DNA from: Tenuifilaceae bacterium CYCD | GTDB lineage: Bacteria > Bacteroidota > Bacteroidia > Bacteroidales > Tenuifilaceae | DNA: 64,000 nucleotides | Direction of reading: 5' to 3' | NCBI GenBank assembly: GCA_036322835.1 | Contig: AP027304.1 | Coordinates: forward strand, 744,001 to 808,000 | Notes under the pieces: generated by a model | Told to the model about the DNA's origin: nothing | What the model saw: the letters and a program-made list of their open reading frames with translations, nothing else | Database searches by the model: none | Part shown: piece after piece, positions 42,348-52,200 of the stretch | How the letters are laid out: every line of letters begins with the position of its first letter | Position numbering within the stretch: the stretch's first letter is position 1 | Made by a program: the position numbers and the translations under genes

Positions 42348-43120
42348 GGAATAGGTAATTTAAAAATCTCCTGCGTGTTTTCAAAAGTCTGCTTAGCAAC
42401 ATCCTGAACAGACATCCCAAGTATTTCTGCAATCTTTATTGCTATATATATAAGGTTATAGCTCTCGTTGCGTTTACCTCGTACAGGAACTGGCGAAAGG
42501 TACGGAGAATCTGTTTCAAGTAAAATATTTTTTATATCTACATGCTTTAAAACATTATCCAGCCCACCATTTTTATATGTAACAACTCCACCTATTCCTA
42601 CTTTAAAACTCTTATAGTCCTGTATATGCTTGTATTGTTCAATTGTGCCCGAGAAACAATGGAAAACACCTCTCAAACTCGAATCGATTTCCTGATCGAC
42701 AATTTCGAAGATCTCATCAAAGGAATTGCGGGAATGTATAACAACCGGAAGGTTTAACCTCTTAGCTAAATTGAGTTGATGCTTAAATGCAACCTTTTGC
42801 TCCTCAAAGTAAGTTTTATCCCAGTATAGGTCTATCCCAATCTCACCGATTCCAATGAACGTATGCTTGTTAAGCATTTGCTCAACATGGTCTATTTCCA
42901 ACTCGAAATCAGTTTTTACCGAAGTTGGGTGCAAACCCATGAGCGGAAAGCATTGTGAAAATTTTTCGGATACTTCAATTAGTTGTTTAGATGTTGAAGA
43001 ATCCACATTGGGCATTACGTGATACCTCACCCCAACCTCATCGGCACGCTTAAACACGTCAACCCTATCGGAGTTGAACTCCTCCAAGAATAAGTGGGAA
43101 TGGGAGTCTATCAATATCAT
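42344..43120 (-). CDS. TatD family metal-dependent hydrolase
   Basis: 258 residues. The opening IDSHSHLFLEEFNSDR contains the HxH metal ligands, then GIGEIGIDLYWDKTYFEEQKVAF (glutamate ligand near residue 92), VIHSRNSFDEIF, FHCFSGTIEQ and ETDSPYLSP with the final catalytic aspartate. TatD-type enzymes are 3'-5' DNA/RNA exonucleases or D-aminoacyl-tRNA-like deacylases of unsettled physiological role. It overlaps the asparaginase gene by four bases and follows the M23-fold gene by 31. Confidence 0.93.
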   Translation of the reverse strand: MILIDSHSHLFLEEFNSDRVDVFKRADEVGVRYHVMPNVDSSTSKQLIEVSEKFSQCFPLMGLHPTSVKTDFELEIDHVEQMLNKHTFIGIGEIGIDLYWDKTYFEEQKVAFKHQLNLAKRLNLPVVIHSRNSFDEIFEIVDQEIDSSLRGVFHCFSGTIEQYKHIQDYKSFKVGIGGVVTYKNGGLDNVLKHVDIKNILLETDSPYLSPVPVRGKRNESYNLIYIAIKIAEILGMSVQDVAKQTFENTQEIFKLPIP

Positions 43121-43151
43121 AGTAAATTATTCAACGGGTAACTTTTGTTTT

Positions 43152-44414
43152 CTAATTACTCATCGGCTGATGTATTAACGACACTTTAGTACTATCGAGT
43201 AAATTAAGTAAACTATCCCTTTCCTGGGTATACTTTAGCATATTTTCCTGTTTTACTGGTTCTACTGGAGGGGATTTTACTTTGAGCGGATCGATAGGTT
43301 TGCCATTCATCCAAAATCTAAGATCTAAGTGTGGACCCGTTGCGTAGCCAGTACTACCAACGTAACCAATAATATCGCTCTGTTTAACACGTGCACCCCT
43401 TTCAATTCCTTTGCCAAATCGTGATAAATGGTTGTAGCCAGTTGTATATACACTATTATGCCTAATTTTAATGTAATTCCCAGCCGCAGCATTGTAACCT
43501 TTCTCAATAATTGTTCCATCGCCAATTGCCATAATTGGAGTACCCGAGGGTGCTGCATAATCAACCCCTGTATGCGGACGATAGATCTTCAACACCGGAT
43601 GGAAGCGGCTACCGCTAAAACGACTGGATATCCTAGAGAATCGGAGTGGCGCTTTTAAAAATGATTTTCGAAGCGAATTCCCCTTTTCGTCCCAGTAACT
43701 GAACACCGAATCCTGCTGAAAGCGGAAAGCATAGTTCATCTCGCTACGATGCTCAAACCACGCAGCATATATTGTTCCTATTCCAATGGAGGTGCTATCG
43801 ATATATAGTTCATCGTACATCACCCTAAATTTATCGCCGGGATACAACCCAAAAAAGTCCACAGTCCACGCAAAAACATCGGATAACTCTAGCGCAAGCA
43901 AGGGATTTATGCCAGAACTTTTCATCGATTCCCAAAGCGATGAGTTTATGCATGCCTCATCAATCTTGCTAATCACTTTAACCTCTTTCTGAAATGGATA
44001 GATGCGTAACGAATCCCTAAAATCAAATACATAAAAATCCATAGCAGTGTGGCCATATACCAAATACGCAAGTGTGGAAACGGTATCCTTGGTATAAAAA
44101 ACTTTATACTTGCTACCTGCCTTAACCTTACGAGAATCGAACGTATCGGTGCCGATTAACGATAGTTTATTTATAATCTCATTCTTAATATTCAAGTTAT
44201 TAAGCAAGTCACCAAGAGTTTGCCCCCAACGAATTTGTCCCTCAACAATAACAAAGGAATCAACCGGAATGCCATACTCATATAGCGCCGAGGTGTCCAC
44301 CGCTTTGGATGGTTCCTTTTTTGATGTTGTAACGCCACTCATACCAGTAAAGTAATCGACAGCAATAACTGAAAGCAAAACAATAACCAATGAAATTAAA
44401 ACATTTCTAATCAT
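43152..44414 (-). CDS. M23 (LytM-fold) peptidase-like protein with altered HxH motif
   Basis: 420 residues. An N-terminal membrane anchor or signal (NVLISLVIVLLSVIAVDYF) is followed by a LysM-like or OapA-like region and then a C-terminal LytM fold. The first zinc motif is intact, RPHTGVDYAAPSG, as is the histidine of YNHLSRFGKG. The second motif, normally HxH, is TGPHLDLRFW: the first His (bases 43329-43331) is present but the second position is Asp (43323-43325). Related Bacteroidota proteins also deviate here, so it may bind zinc differently or act as a non-catalytic, EnvC-like partner. It is the first of three same-direction genes with tatD and the asparaginase gene. A TAGTTTTG element lies upstream (plus-strand CAAAACTA 44451-44458). 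Confidence 0.82.
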   Translation of the reverse strand: MIRNVLISLVIVLLSVIAVDYFTGMSGVTTSKKEPSKAVDTSALYEYGIPVDSFVIVEGQIRWGQTLGDLLNNLNIKNEIINKLSLIGTDTFDSRKVKAGSKYKVFYTKDTVSTLAYLVYGHTAMDFYVFDFRDSLRIYPFQKEVKVISKIDEACINSSLWESMKSSGINPLLALELSDVFAWTVDFFGLYPGDKFRVMYDELYIDSTSIGIGTIYAAWFEHRSEMNYAFRFQQDSVFSYWDEKGNSLRKSFLKAPLRFSRISSRFSGSRFHPVLKIYRPHTGVDYAAPSGTPIMAIGDGTIIEKGYNAAAGNYIKIRHNSVYTTGYNHLSRFGKGIERGARVKQSDIIGYVGSTGYATGPHLDLRFWMNGKPIDPLKVKSPPVEPVKQENMLKYTQERDSLLNLLDSTKVSLIHQPMSN

Positions 44415-44596
44415 GAGAATACGCTTAAAAACTAAAACTTAATATTGCCCCAAAACTACCAAAAAGATACTACATGATTAGCGTAGCCTTGAAAATATTT
44501 GATAAAGCAATCGCAACAATGTTTTCAGGTATGATACAATCAGCGCTTTAAACCCTATAGTGTTTGGAATAATATTTTTCATTTGACAATTTTCAG

Positions 44597-44604
44597 TAGG
44601 TTTG
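44597..44604 (+). promoter_or_regulatory. -7 element TAGGTTTG upstream of thiL
   Basis: A TAnnTTTG match 18 bases before the ATG at 44623. I see no TPP-riboswitch-like structure in this short leader. Confidence 0.45.
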
Positions 44605-44622
44605 CAGTAAATTTAATCATCG

Positions 44623-45666
44623 ATGAGTAACAAGAAAACGAGAACAGAACTCTACGAACTGGGAGAATTTCGGTTGATAGATAGATTAACCGAACCCTTT
44701 AGCCCAAAGAATCCATCAACTAAAATGGGAATTGGTGATGATGCGGCGGTGATCTCACCCAAAGGAAAAAACATGGTTGTTACAACCGACCTTTTGCTTG
44801 AAGGAATTCATTTCGACTTAACCTATTTCCCGCTAAAACATCTAGGTTACAAAGCAGTGGTTGTAAACCTTAGCGATATTTACGCTATGAATGCAGCCCC
44901 AACACAAATAGTTGTGTCGATAGGTATTTCGAAACGATTCAGCGTTGAAGACCTTGAGGAACTCTACGCTGGAATTAAGTTGGCATGCGAAAGGTACGAG
45001 GTTGACTTAGTAGGTGGCGATACATCTTCATCGTACACGGGGCTAACCATTAGCGTAACAGCCATTGGCGAAGCCAATGAATCGGATATAGTTTACCGAA
45101 ACGGAGCGCAAGTAAATGATCTGATTTGCGTTACCGGAAATTTAGGCGCCGCATACATGGGTCTTCAACTCTTAGAGCGAGAAAAAAAGGTATTCGAAGG
45201 CAACGGCTCAGCAAAACCTCAACTCAAAGGATACGATTACATTCTTGAACGGATACTTAAGCCCGAAACTCGAAAAAACATTATTAAAACCTTAAAAGAA
45301 AAGGGCATTAAGCCATCCTCAATGATTGACATATCCGATGGATTGTCATCGGAATTGTTACATATCTGCAAAAATTCCGACAAAGGTTGCAGGATTTACC
45401 TCGAGAGAATTCCCATTGATGAGCAGACTGCGCAAATGGCCGAGGAACTTGGTATTGAACCAAGCGTAGCGGCCTTGAACGGTGGAGAGGATTATGAACT
45501 ACTTTTCACAGTTCCAATATCAACCCTCGAAATAATTTCGGGAATTGAAGAGATTTCTATAATTGGACATATAACAGAGCCTAATGCTGGAGCGTTTTTG
45601 GTTACACCATCAGAGGATGAGATAAAACTTACGGCTCAAGGATGGAATGCGCTAAGAAAGGAATAG
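44623..45666 (+). CDS. thiL: Thiamine-monophosphate kinase
   Basis: 347 residues. Phosphorylates thiamine monophosphate to the active cofactor thiamine diphosphate. PurM/ThiL-type ATPase: GIGDDAAVISPKGKNMVVTTDLLLEGIHFDL near residues 37-66, NLSDIYAMNAAPTQIVVSIGI (DLSD-type metal block), GGDTSSS, and the C-terminal SMIDISDGLSSELLHI and ALNGGEDYELLFTV. All aspartate-rich metal sites are present. Length is typical (about 325-345). The cofactor is used by the transketolase encoded earlier in the window. It is divergent from the M23-fold gene and convergent with gcvH. Confidence 0.95.
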   Translation: MSNKKTRTELYELGEFRLIDRLTEPFSPKNPSTKMGIGDDAAVISPKGKNMVVTTDLLLEGIHFDLTYFPLKHLGYKAVVVNLSDIYAMNAAPTQIVVSIGISKRFSVEDLEELYAGIKLACERYEVDLVGGDTSSSYTGLTISVTAIGEANESDIVYRNGAQVNDLICVTGNLGAAYMGLQLLEREKKVFEGNGSAKPQLKGYDYILERILKPETRKNIIKTLKEKGIKPSSMIDISDGLSSELLHICKNSDKGCRIYLERIPIDEQTAQMAEELGIEPSVAALNGGEDYELLFTVPISTLEIISGIEEISIIGHITEPNAGAFLVTPSEDEIKLTAQGWNALRKE

Positions 45667-45675
45667 AATCATTAA

Positions 45676-45703
45676 CAAAAAACCCGCTTTCGCGGGTTTT
45701 TTA
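45676..45703. terminator. Bidirectional rho-independent terminator
   Basis: AAAAAACCCGC-TTTC-GCGGGTTTTTT lies between the convergent thiL and gcvH genes. Confidence 0.92.
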
Positions 45704-45704
45704 A

Positions 45705-46085
45705 CTATTCGTTAATAGTTCCTTTGTACTGTTCAGGTGTGAGTAATTCATTCAATTCGGCAGGATTGCTTATTTTGATTTTGATCATCCAACCTTCACC
45801 GTAAGGATCCTTGTTAACAACATCGGGTTGATCGGAAATTTTTGGGTTAACTTCAAGAACTTCACCGCCTACAGGCATAAACATGTCCGACACGGTTTTA
45901 ACAGCCTCGATAGTACCAAAAACTTCTTCTTTAGCAAGGGTTTCACCAACGGTTTCAATCTCAACAAATACGATATCGCCTAGCTGTGATTGAGCAAAAT
46001 CGGTAACGCCAACAACTGCGGTATCACCGTCAACCTTAATCCATTCGTGATCCTTTGTGTACTTTAGATTTGATGGAACGTTCAT
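45705..46085 (-). CDS. gcvH: Glycine cleavage system H protein
   Basis: 126 residues. Lipoyl carrier that shuttles the aminomethyl group between the P and T proteins. The lipoylation site is GTIEAVKTVSDMFMPVGG with Lys63. The opening KYTKDHEWIKVDGDTAVVGVTDFAQSQLGDIVFVE is diagnostic. It lies downstream of sprA in the same direction (128-base gap) and has a possible TACTTTTG element of its own (plus-strand CAAAAGTA 46131-46138). No gcvT or gcvP is in view. Confidence 0.97.
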   Translation of the reverse strand: MNVPSNLKYTKDHEWIKVDGDTAVVGVTDFAQSQLGDIVFVEIETVGETLAKEEVFGTIEAVKTVSDMFMPVGGEVLEVNPKISDQPDVVNKDPYGEGWMIKIKISNPAELNELLTPEQYKGTINE

Positions 46086-46212
46086 GGTTATAATTTTTAT
46101 CAGTTAATATTTTAGTTTGGTATTGATTTTCAAAAGTACGCATTTTTGGAATTGGTATTACTTCCTCGTCATTATTTTTACATTTTAACTATGTGTTATT
46201 AAGCAATAATAT

Positions 46213-49200
46213 CTACTTAACCAGCTCAAAACGTACGCTAAACCCAAAACTGGTGTTTGCTGTTTTGTACGTTTTCGATACCTTGGGAGAGTTTACAACC
46301 CTATCGAAATAAAAGCGAATAGTAACCTGATCACTAATCCTGTAATCAGCCGAAGATTTAATTGTGCTAATAAGTTGCCCTGCTGTTATGGTGTTTGTTT
46401 CCTCCACAATCTGACGGAGCACTGTGGTGTTATCGCGAAGCGAAAAATCTAGGGTAATCTTAAGATCGCTCTTTAACGCTTTTTTATCGCCAGTTTCGGA
46501 TTCGAAAATTAACGGCAAATTCTCAAACCTGTAGCCCGCACCAATAATGTACTCGCTGCCGAATGTCTCTGTTAGCTGGGTGTTGGAAAAACTCATCGCT
46601 AATACTCGTGATGTTTTCACCTCTAAACGGGTTGTCAGATTACCCTGCCATCCAATATCAACACCAATTAATGGAGAAAACTGCTCATTAATGGATACAT
46701 TGGTAATCTCGTTCTTGGGGTAAAAATCTCCGGTTAGATTTCTCGCATAGCTGAATCCATCGTTTTCCTCCTCGTAACTCAAGTTGGTTGCATAAGAGCC
46801 AATAGTATATAACGATCGGTAGCCGTGTGACAGGGTAAACGTCTTAAAGTAGTTCTTAAAAGGCTTGATCTTGGCCATTCCATCATAAGTTATCTGCCAG
46901 TTAGGCACTGGAATAAGCGGGAAATCCCTTAGTGTTACCCTTGATGCTGGAGTATTGGTATAAGCGGCAAGGAACGAAGTACGAAGAACGTCCTGCGATA
47001 AGGGACCATATCCAACAGGATATTCAGGGTATGGGTTGCTAGGATCCACTATCTCATGTGCACCATTGTCAATTCGTTGCCTATATAATCGCTGCGCTAT
47101 ATCAAACCGGATATTCTTCATCCGCTCAAAGGCCTTGGAATGATTTGCCCGATCTTTGCCCTCGAAGGCCGTTCCAAGCGTAAGAACGCTTATGCTAAAA
47201 CTTCCGCTTGTTACCGGGCTGTATGATGAGTATGCTCCGTTCATATCGGCTCTGATTGTTTCGGTACGATTCCGAGCAAACACCCTGTTGGCTGTTAAAT
47301 CAATTTTAAAGCCAGGGACCGGTTCAATTGTACTACGGAAACTTAAATTCTCCGTATGATTATAAAGGGTTGGTGTGTTAAAACTTGTATCGCGGGTTAA
47401 CCATCCATTTTGTGCGGCCTTCCAGGCGAAGTCAGGATTCTGCATACCAAGTACAAATTCCCATCCTGGAGTATCAAATCCGTTATACCTATCCATACCC
47501 AGGAATTTTGAACCAGGCTTGAATCCCGGAAGGATTGTCCCGTTCGTTTCTGTATAAGCTACCGATAATGTTTTTACGCTCATCATTAACCTCACTGTAC
47601 CCTCGGCAACAAAACGCAATGGGCTCATTTTTTCAGGAACTTTCCCTTCAACCACAACCCTGCAGTTCTTGTTCTCCTTATCGGCCTTTATGGTAAGACG
47701 CTGATCGTTCTTAATTTCAACAGCAACCTTTATTTCTTTCCCCTTTTCATCATACACCTTAACAGTTACCTTATCAGCCTTTAACTTGTGGGTTATAGAC
47801 TTAGCAACATTCGGGCGCAAATTAATCCCCTCCTGCTCGTATTTTACAGTTCTGGTTTTTGGCGCAGCTCCTCGTGCCCGTTGATCAAATTGTTGATTTA
47901 TACGTTTCAAAAATCCCGACTTGTTAAATAAGTTGGTCATATTTAACTGGCCATTTATCTGGATTGCATTTGAGTTCTGAATCTTATTCCCTAGGTCAAA
48001 AGTCGATGTATCAGATAATATTGATCCAGCCTCCCACCTGTAAGTTCCGGTATATCTTGCCGAAGTGGAGGTCCAATCCAACATAGGTATTTTATTCAAA
48101 GGCAAATTATATGTTAAGTTGAACTGGTGGTTATACAATGTATTACGACCTAACTTCAGAATATTTCGCCAAACAGAATCTCGCCAATGCTCATAGCTAT
48201 CTCTATCGCGTCTCTTATCGACCATTCCGTCGGGCTCATCTATACGGGCCGTGTTACTCGCCGTAAAGTCCAACTTTAAGGATTGGGCAAGATCCCAGTT
48301 TAATGAGTAATTCCTATTCCACTGGAAATCCTTTGAATAGGTTGGGTTTATAATTTCGTTTGGATTATCGAGGTTTCTGGATTGTTGTTCAAAATAGCTC
48401 CGATCCAGATCGGTTCTAAACGATACCTGCGATGGGAATAAAGAAAAATTAAAATCTTTAATAATGCGCAAATACTTTGAATTAAGCCAACTAACATTCT
48501 TAAAAGGTGTAATGTACTTTGTCTGCTTGTTAAAATTATAGGTAAGAGCCCCCCGCACCGATCGCTGTATTTTATGATCGGTATTGACATTTCTGGAGTA
48601 GAGTTCACTATATGAATAACTCAATGCAAAATTTGAAATATTCCAGAAGTGAGGTTTTGCCGATTGTTTGTCTATCTTAACGTTGGTAAAGTTTATGCTC
48701 CGTCGTCGAGAATAATCCTGCACCAATCTTTTCAAAGAGTCCTGCTCGGAAAAGGATAATCCCTGCAGCGACTGCTTCATGGTAACATCAGGATCGAGTG
48801 GATTGTACTCAGGATTCGAAACAGATTCGCTAATTCCTGCATACATTGGAATTTTTACATTGGCCTTTTCTGGCAAAAACTTTCCAAGCTCTAACGAGGT
48901 ACTTGCATCATATTCGTAATGATTATCAGTACTTCGCTCATTCGACTTTGAGTCGATTGAGCCAAAGCCTGGAGTATACATACTCCCGGCCACAGTAACC
49001 GTACCCAAATCGGCCAACTTGGCCGTTACCTGAGTGTTTGCAGCCCAGCCTCCATCATTGTCGTAATTTGCAAGGCGCAATTCGTTAAACCAAGCAATCA
49101 CAGACTTTGCCATCCCGTCGTCTTCGGAATCCGAAGACTTAGCAGGGTTCCGAATACCAATCATAACAACCTTAACCTCACTTAAATTGGGGTTACCAAC

Positions 49201-52200
49201 CACTTTCATGGTATTTGTTCCATCTGCCATTGAGTAAACCGTAGTCAGGGTTACCTTTGAGCCAGACTTCTTCATCTCGGAATTACGCGCCAACTTTACA
49301 TCTACTAAATCATCTAAATTAATGTCTATTAAATTGTCGCGAGGCCAAACAATCTCTCTATCCGATTCTTTATTATTGTTGTAGTTCGACTTATACGGCG
49401 TTAACTTTAATGGCACTTCGTACTCGTAATAGTTATTGCTATAATCGCTACCCAATCGAATAAATGCAGTTACCTCATCATCATCCAAAGCATACCCTTC
49501 AATCATTTCGGCATGGATGTCCATTTTTAGGTACTTATAGTGTCGAACATCAACGTTAAGCGTCTTATACGCCGACTTAGCATCTCCATCGGCCAAATTT
49601 TCAACCTTATACTCCATAGACTGCTCATTGAGCTGAGTAACCTGCGACTGACTAGGATCTATAACTCGGTCAACGCCTGGAGGCAATACATAGTTAACTG
49701 GGGTACGCTTATTGTTCTCCTCGATATTTACTGTAGATATTGCGAAAGAGCTACTTGGCAAATCGGCCGAAGGCATCCCCTCCTGTCCTTCAACCAAACT
49801 GTAGTTGTACTTCCGCCATTCTCCCCTCACCAACTCAAGCGTTGCAAAACGAAGGATGGTGGTATCGGTAAATCCTTTCATGAACATTCTCATAAAACGG
49901 ATGGATTTAAAATCCTCAATCGACCCAATCACATTCTCATACTCAGATATTGGAATTTTAAACTGATACCATTTTACGGCTTTATTCAGAATTTTATCCT
50001 TTTCCCCAGTAACCACATCGGTAATAAAGTTTTTACCAACTACCATATCCTCCGGACGAAGCGAAACCCGATACTGATAGTACGACTCGGTTTCATTCAT
50101 TGTAATATCAGAACCCAGCTCCTCCACATCCGGAGTTGAATAGCTCTGGCTCGAAGTAGTAGAAGTGGCTATTGGCGAATTGTTTTCGGTATTGTTGAAA
50201 TATTTATACCTATCAAGAATATCGGCTTTCTGTTGATCGAAATCACTGGAAAGGAAATACTTATAGTCATCACTCGAAGGATCGCTTTCGGTTTCGCTGA
50301 TTACCTGCTCGTTGGTAACCCTATTGCGAATCTGGTTTATATAGGTCTGAAAAAACGATTGCTCATCGGGAACTCCATCCTTATCCAAATCCTCTCCCGA
50401 TAAACCATCCAACCCAATATCCTGATACTTTCTCATCCCATCGCTCTCATTACTAAATCCAACTGGAAGGTATTGTTTGGTTGGCACTCTACCCCAAACA
50501 GTAGTATCAATCATCTCCATTTCCGAACTAGTAGGCATACCGCTTTCAAAGGACTTTCGTCCATCGCGCAATACATCCTCCGACACATTCCCAAGATTGA
50601 TGTAAAAATCACCACCACTGCCAGTGGAATCGTATACGAAAGGATCCATCAACCAAAACTCAACGTACTCTACGTTAGAGGTTTCAAAATCGGTTGTGGA
50701 TAGGTTGCGCATAATACCACCCCACCGATTGGCCGGATTCAATAATTTTCCGTTGGCATCAACATTATCCGAATCGTAGTTGTAGGGTCCACGCTCATCG
50801 GGATAAAAGGCCATGTTTAGCACTGTAATATTTGTAGGTTCACCCTCCGCGGCATCCCTGTTAGGAAAAATTTCCTTTTCATAGATTTCTCTAACCCAAT
50901 GGCTTCCTTGGTATTTGTCGTTACTACGCATGTAACTAGGCGTATATTGGCCATTGCGCAAAAATAAAGTATTGATGTAATACCATGCCAGTCGTGCTCT
51001 GCTGTAACCGTAACTTAAATCATCGGAATACGACCCTTCAGGGAAAAGACCCGGTTGCCCCTGTGGTGTACTGGCTAATCGCCAATCGGACCACGAATGA
51101 ATATCTATTGCGGTACTACTTCCTTCAAAATCATCAAGGTAGATCTTTCCGCCTGTTGCTTTGGCCGTTCCGGGTAAAAGTTGGGCAAACTCAGCGTCAA
51201 TAGAAAGAGTCGACTTCTCCTTTGTCTCTATAAAAGGCAGAAAATCGACCATCTTTGTCAAAAATTTAGAATCGGTTTTAAACGAAGTGTTTAACCCCCA
51301 AATAGTGTTCGAAATTGCCTCGCTACCGTAACTAACCTTTTGCGTTAAAGGTCTTTCCGTTAAATTCATAATGGTAGCGCCAACATTAAAATTATCGGAA
51401 AAATTGTAATCGAAGTGAGTTCCCACCAACGATTTGGTCTGCATGCTATACAAAGCATTGCTCTCCACCGATACCGTAATAGTTGTACCAGACTCCAATA
51501 TGCCCGCATCAGTAATGCGAATTGTTCCCAAGTTGTAATCAACGATATACTGGGTATCTTCAACCAACTTAACACCACCAGCTGTAACCACTACCGAGCC
51601 CTTAGGAATGTTCATGGCATTCAAATAAATTTCCGAACCACCAGAGGATTTGTAGGATCCGGACATGGTAAACTTATTCTTATTGGCTATTTGACGGGCC
51701 TTTGTTAAAGTAGAATCATACAGTTCCTGATAAATATAACGAGATGCGATACCGGTGTTTCCTATCTTAGAAGCCAAATCGCTTCCAAAAGGCTCCAAAA
51801 CGGGGAAGATAATTTTACCACTCGCCGCATTTATTGTTACTCCATCAATAAAGTCATATACCCCATCGGATTGAGCATCTCCGTTTGAATTGATATTATC
51901 GAGATTAAGAACTCGAATAAGTGGTTTCTTGGCAATTGCACCTTCATCGATATAATTAACCGGAGTGGCTTTGGTGTTGGATTGATAAAGAACATCCAGA
52001 ATAAAATCGTCCTTACTTACCTGGTAGGCATTCATGGAATAAATATTCTTCATCATTAAATCCCATGTCATCATTGATGGGGATAAGTTTGTGCCCTTTA
52101 GCAACTTTAGTACTAATGTTTGAGGAGCCGAAATACCATCGGTTGAAAATTCTCCAACCTTGTAGGTTATTCCATCCAAAGTATATTCATACGCAACAGC

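Noticed and set aside
44415-44622. Possible TPP riboswitch upstream of thiL
   Set aside because: With the -7 element at 44597 the leader is only about 12 bases, too short for a riboswitch, and no THI-box core is visible.
49540-50139. A 199-codon open frame antisense to sprA, and a similar one of 177 codons at 52810-53343
   Set aside because: Both lie wholly inside sprA on the opposite strand, have no signal, no recognisable motif and no promoter element, and their composition mirrors the sprA codons.
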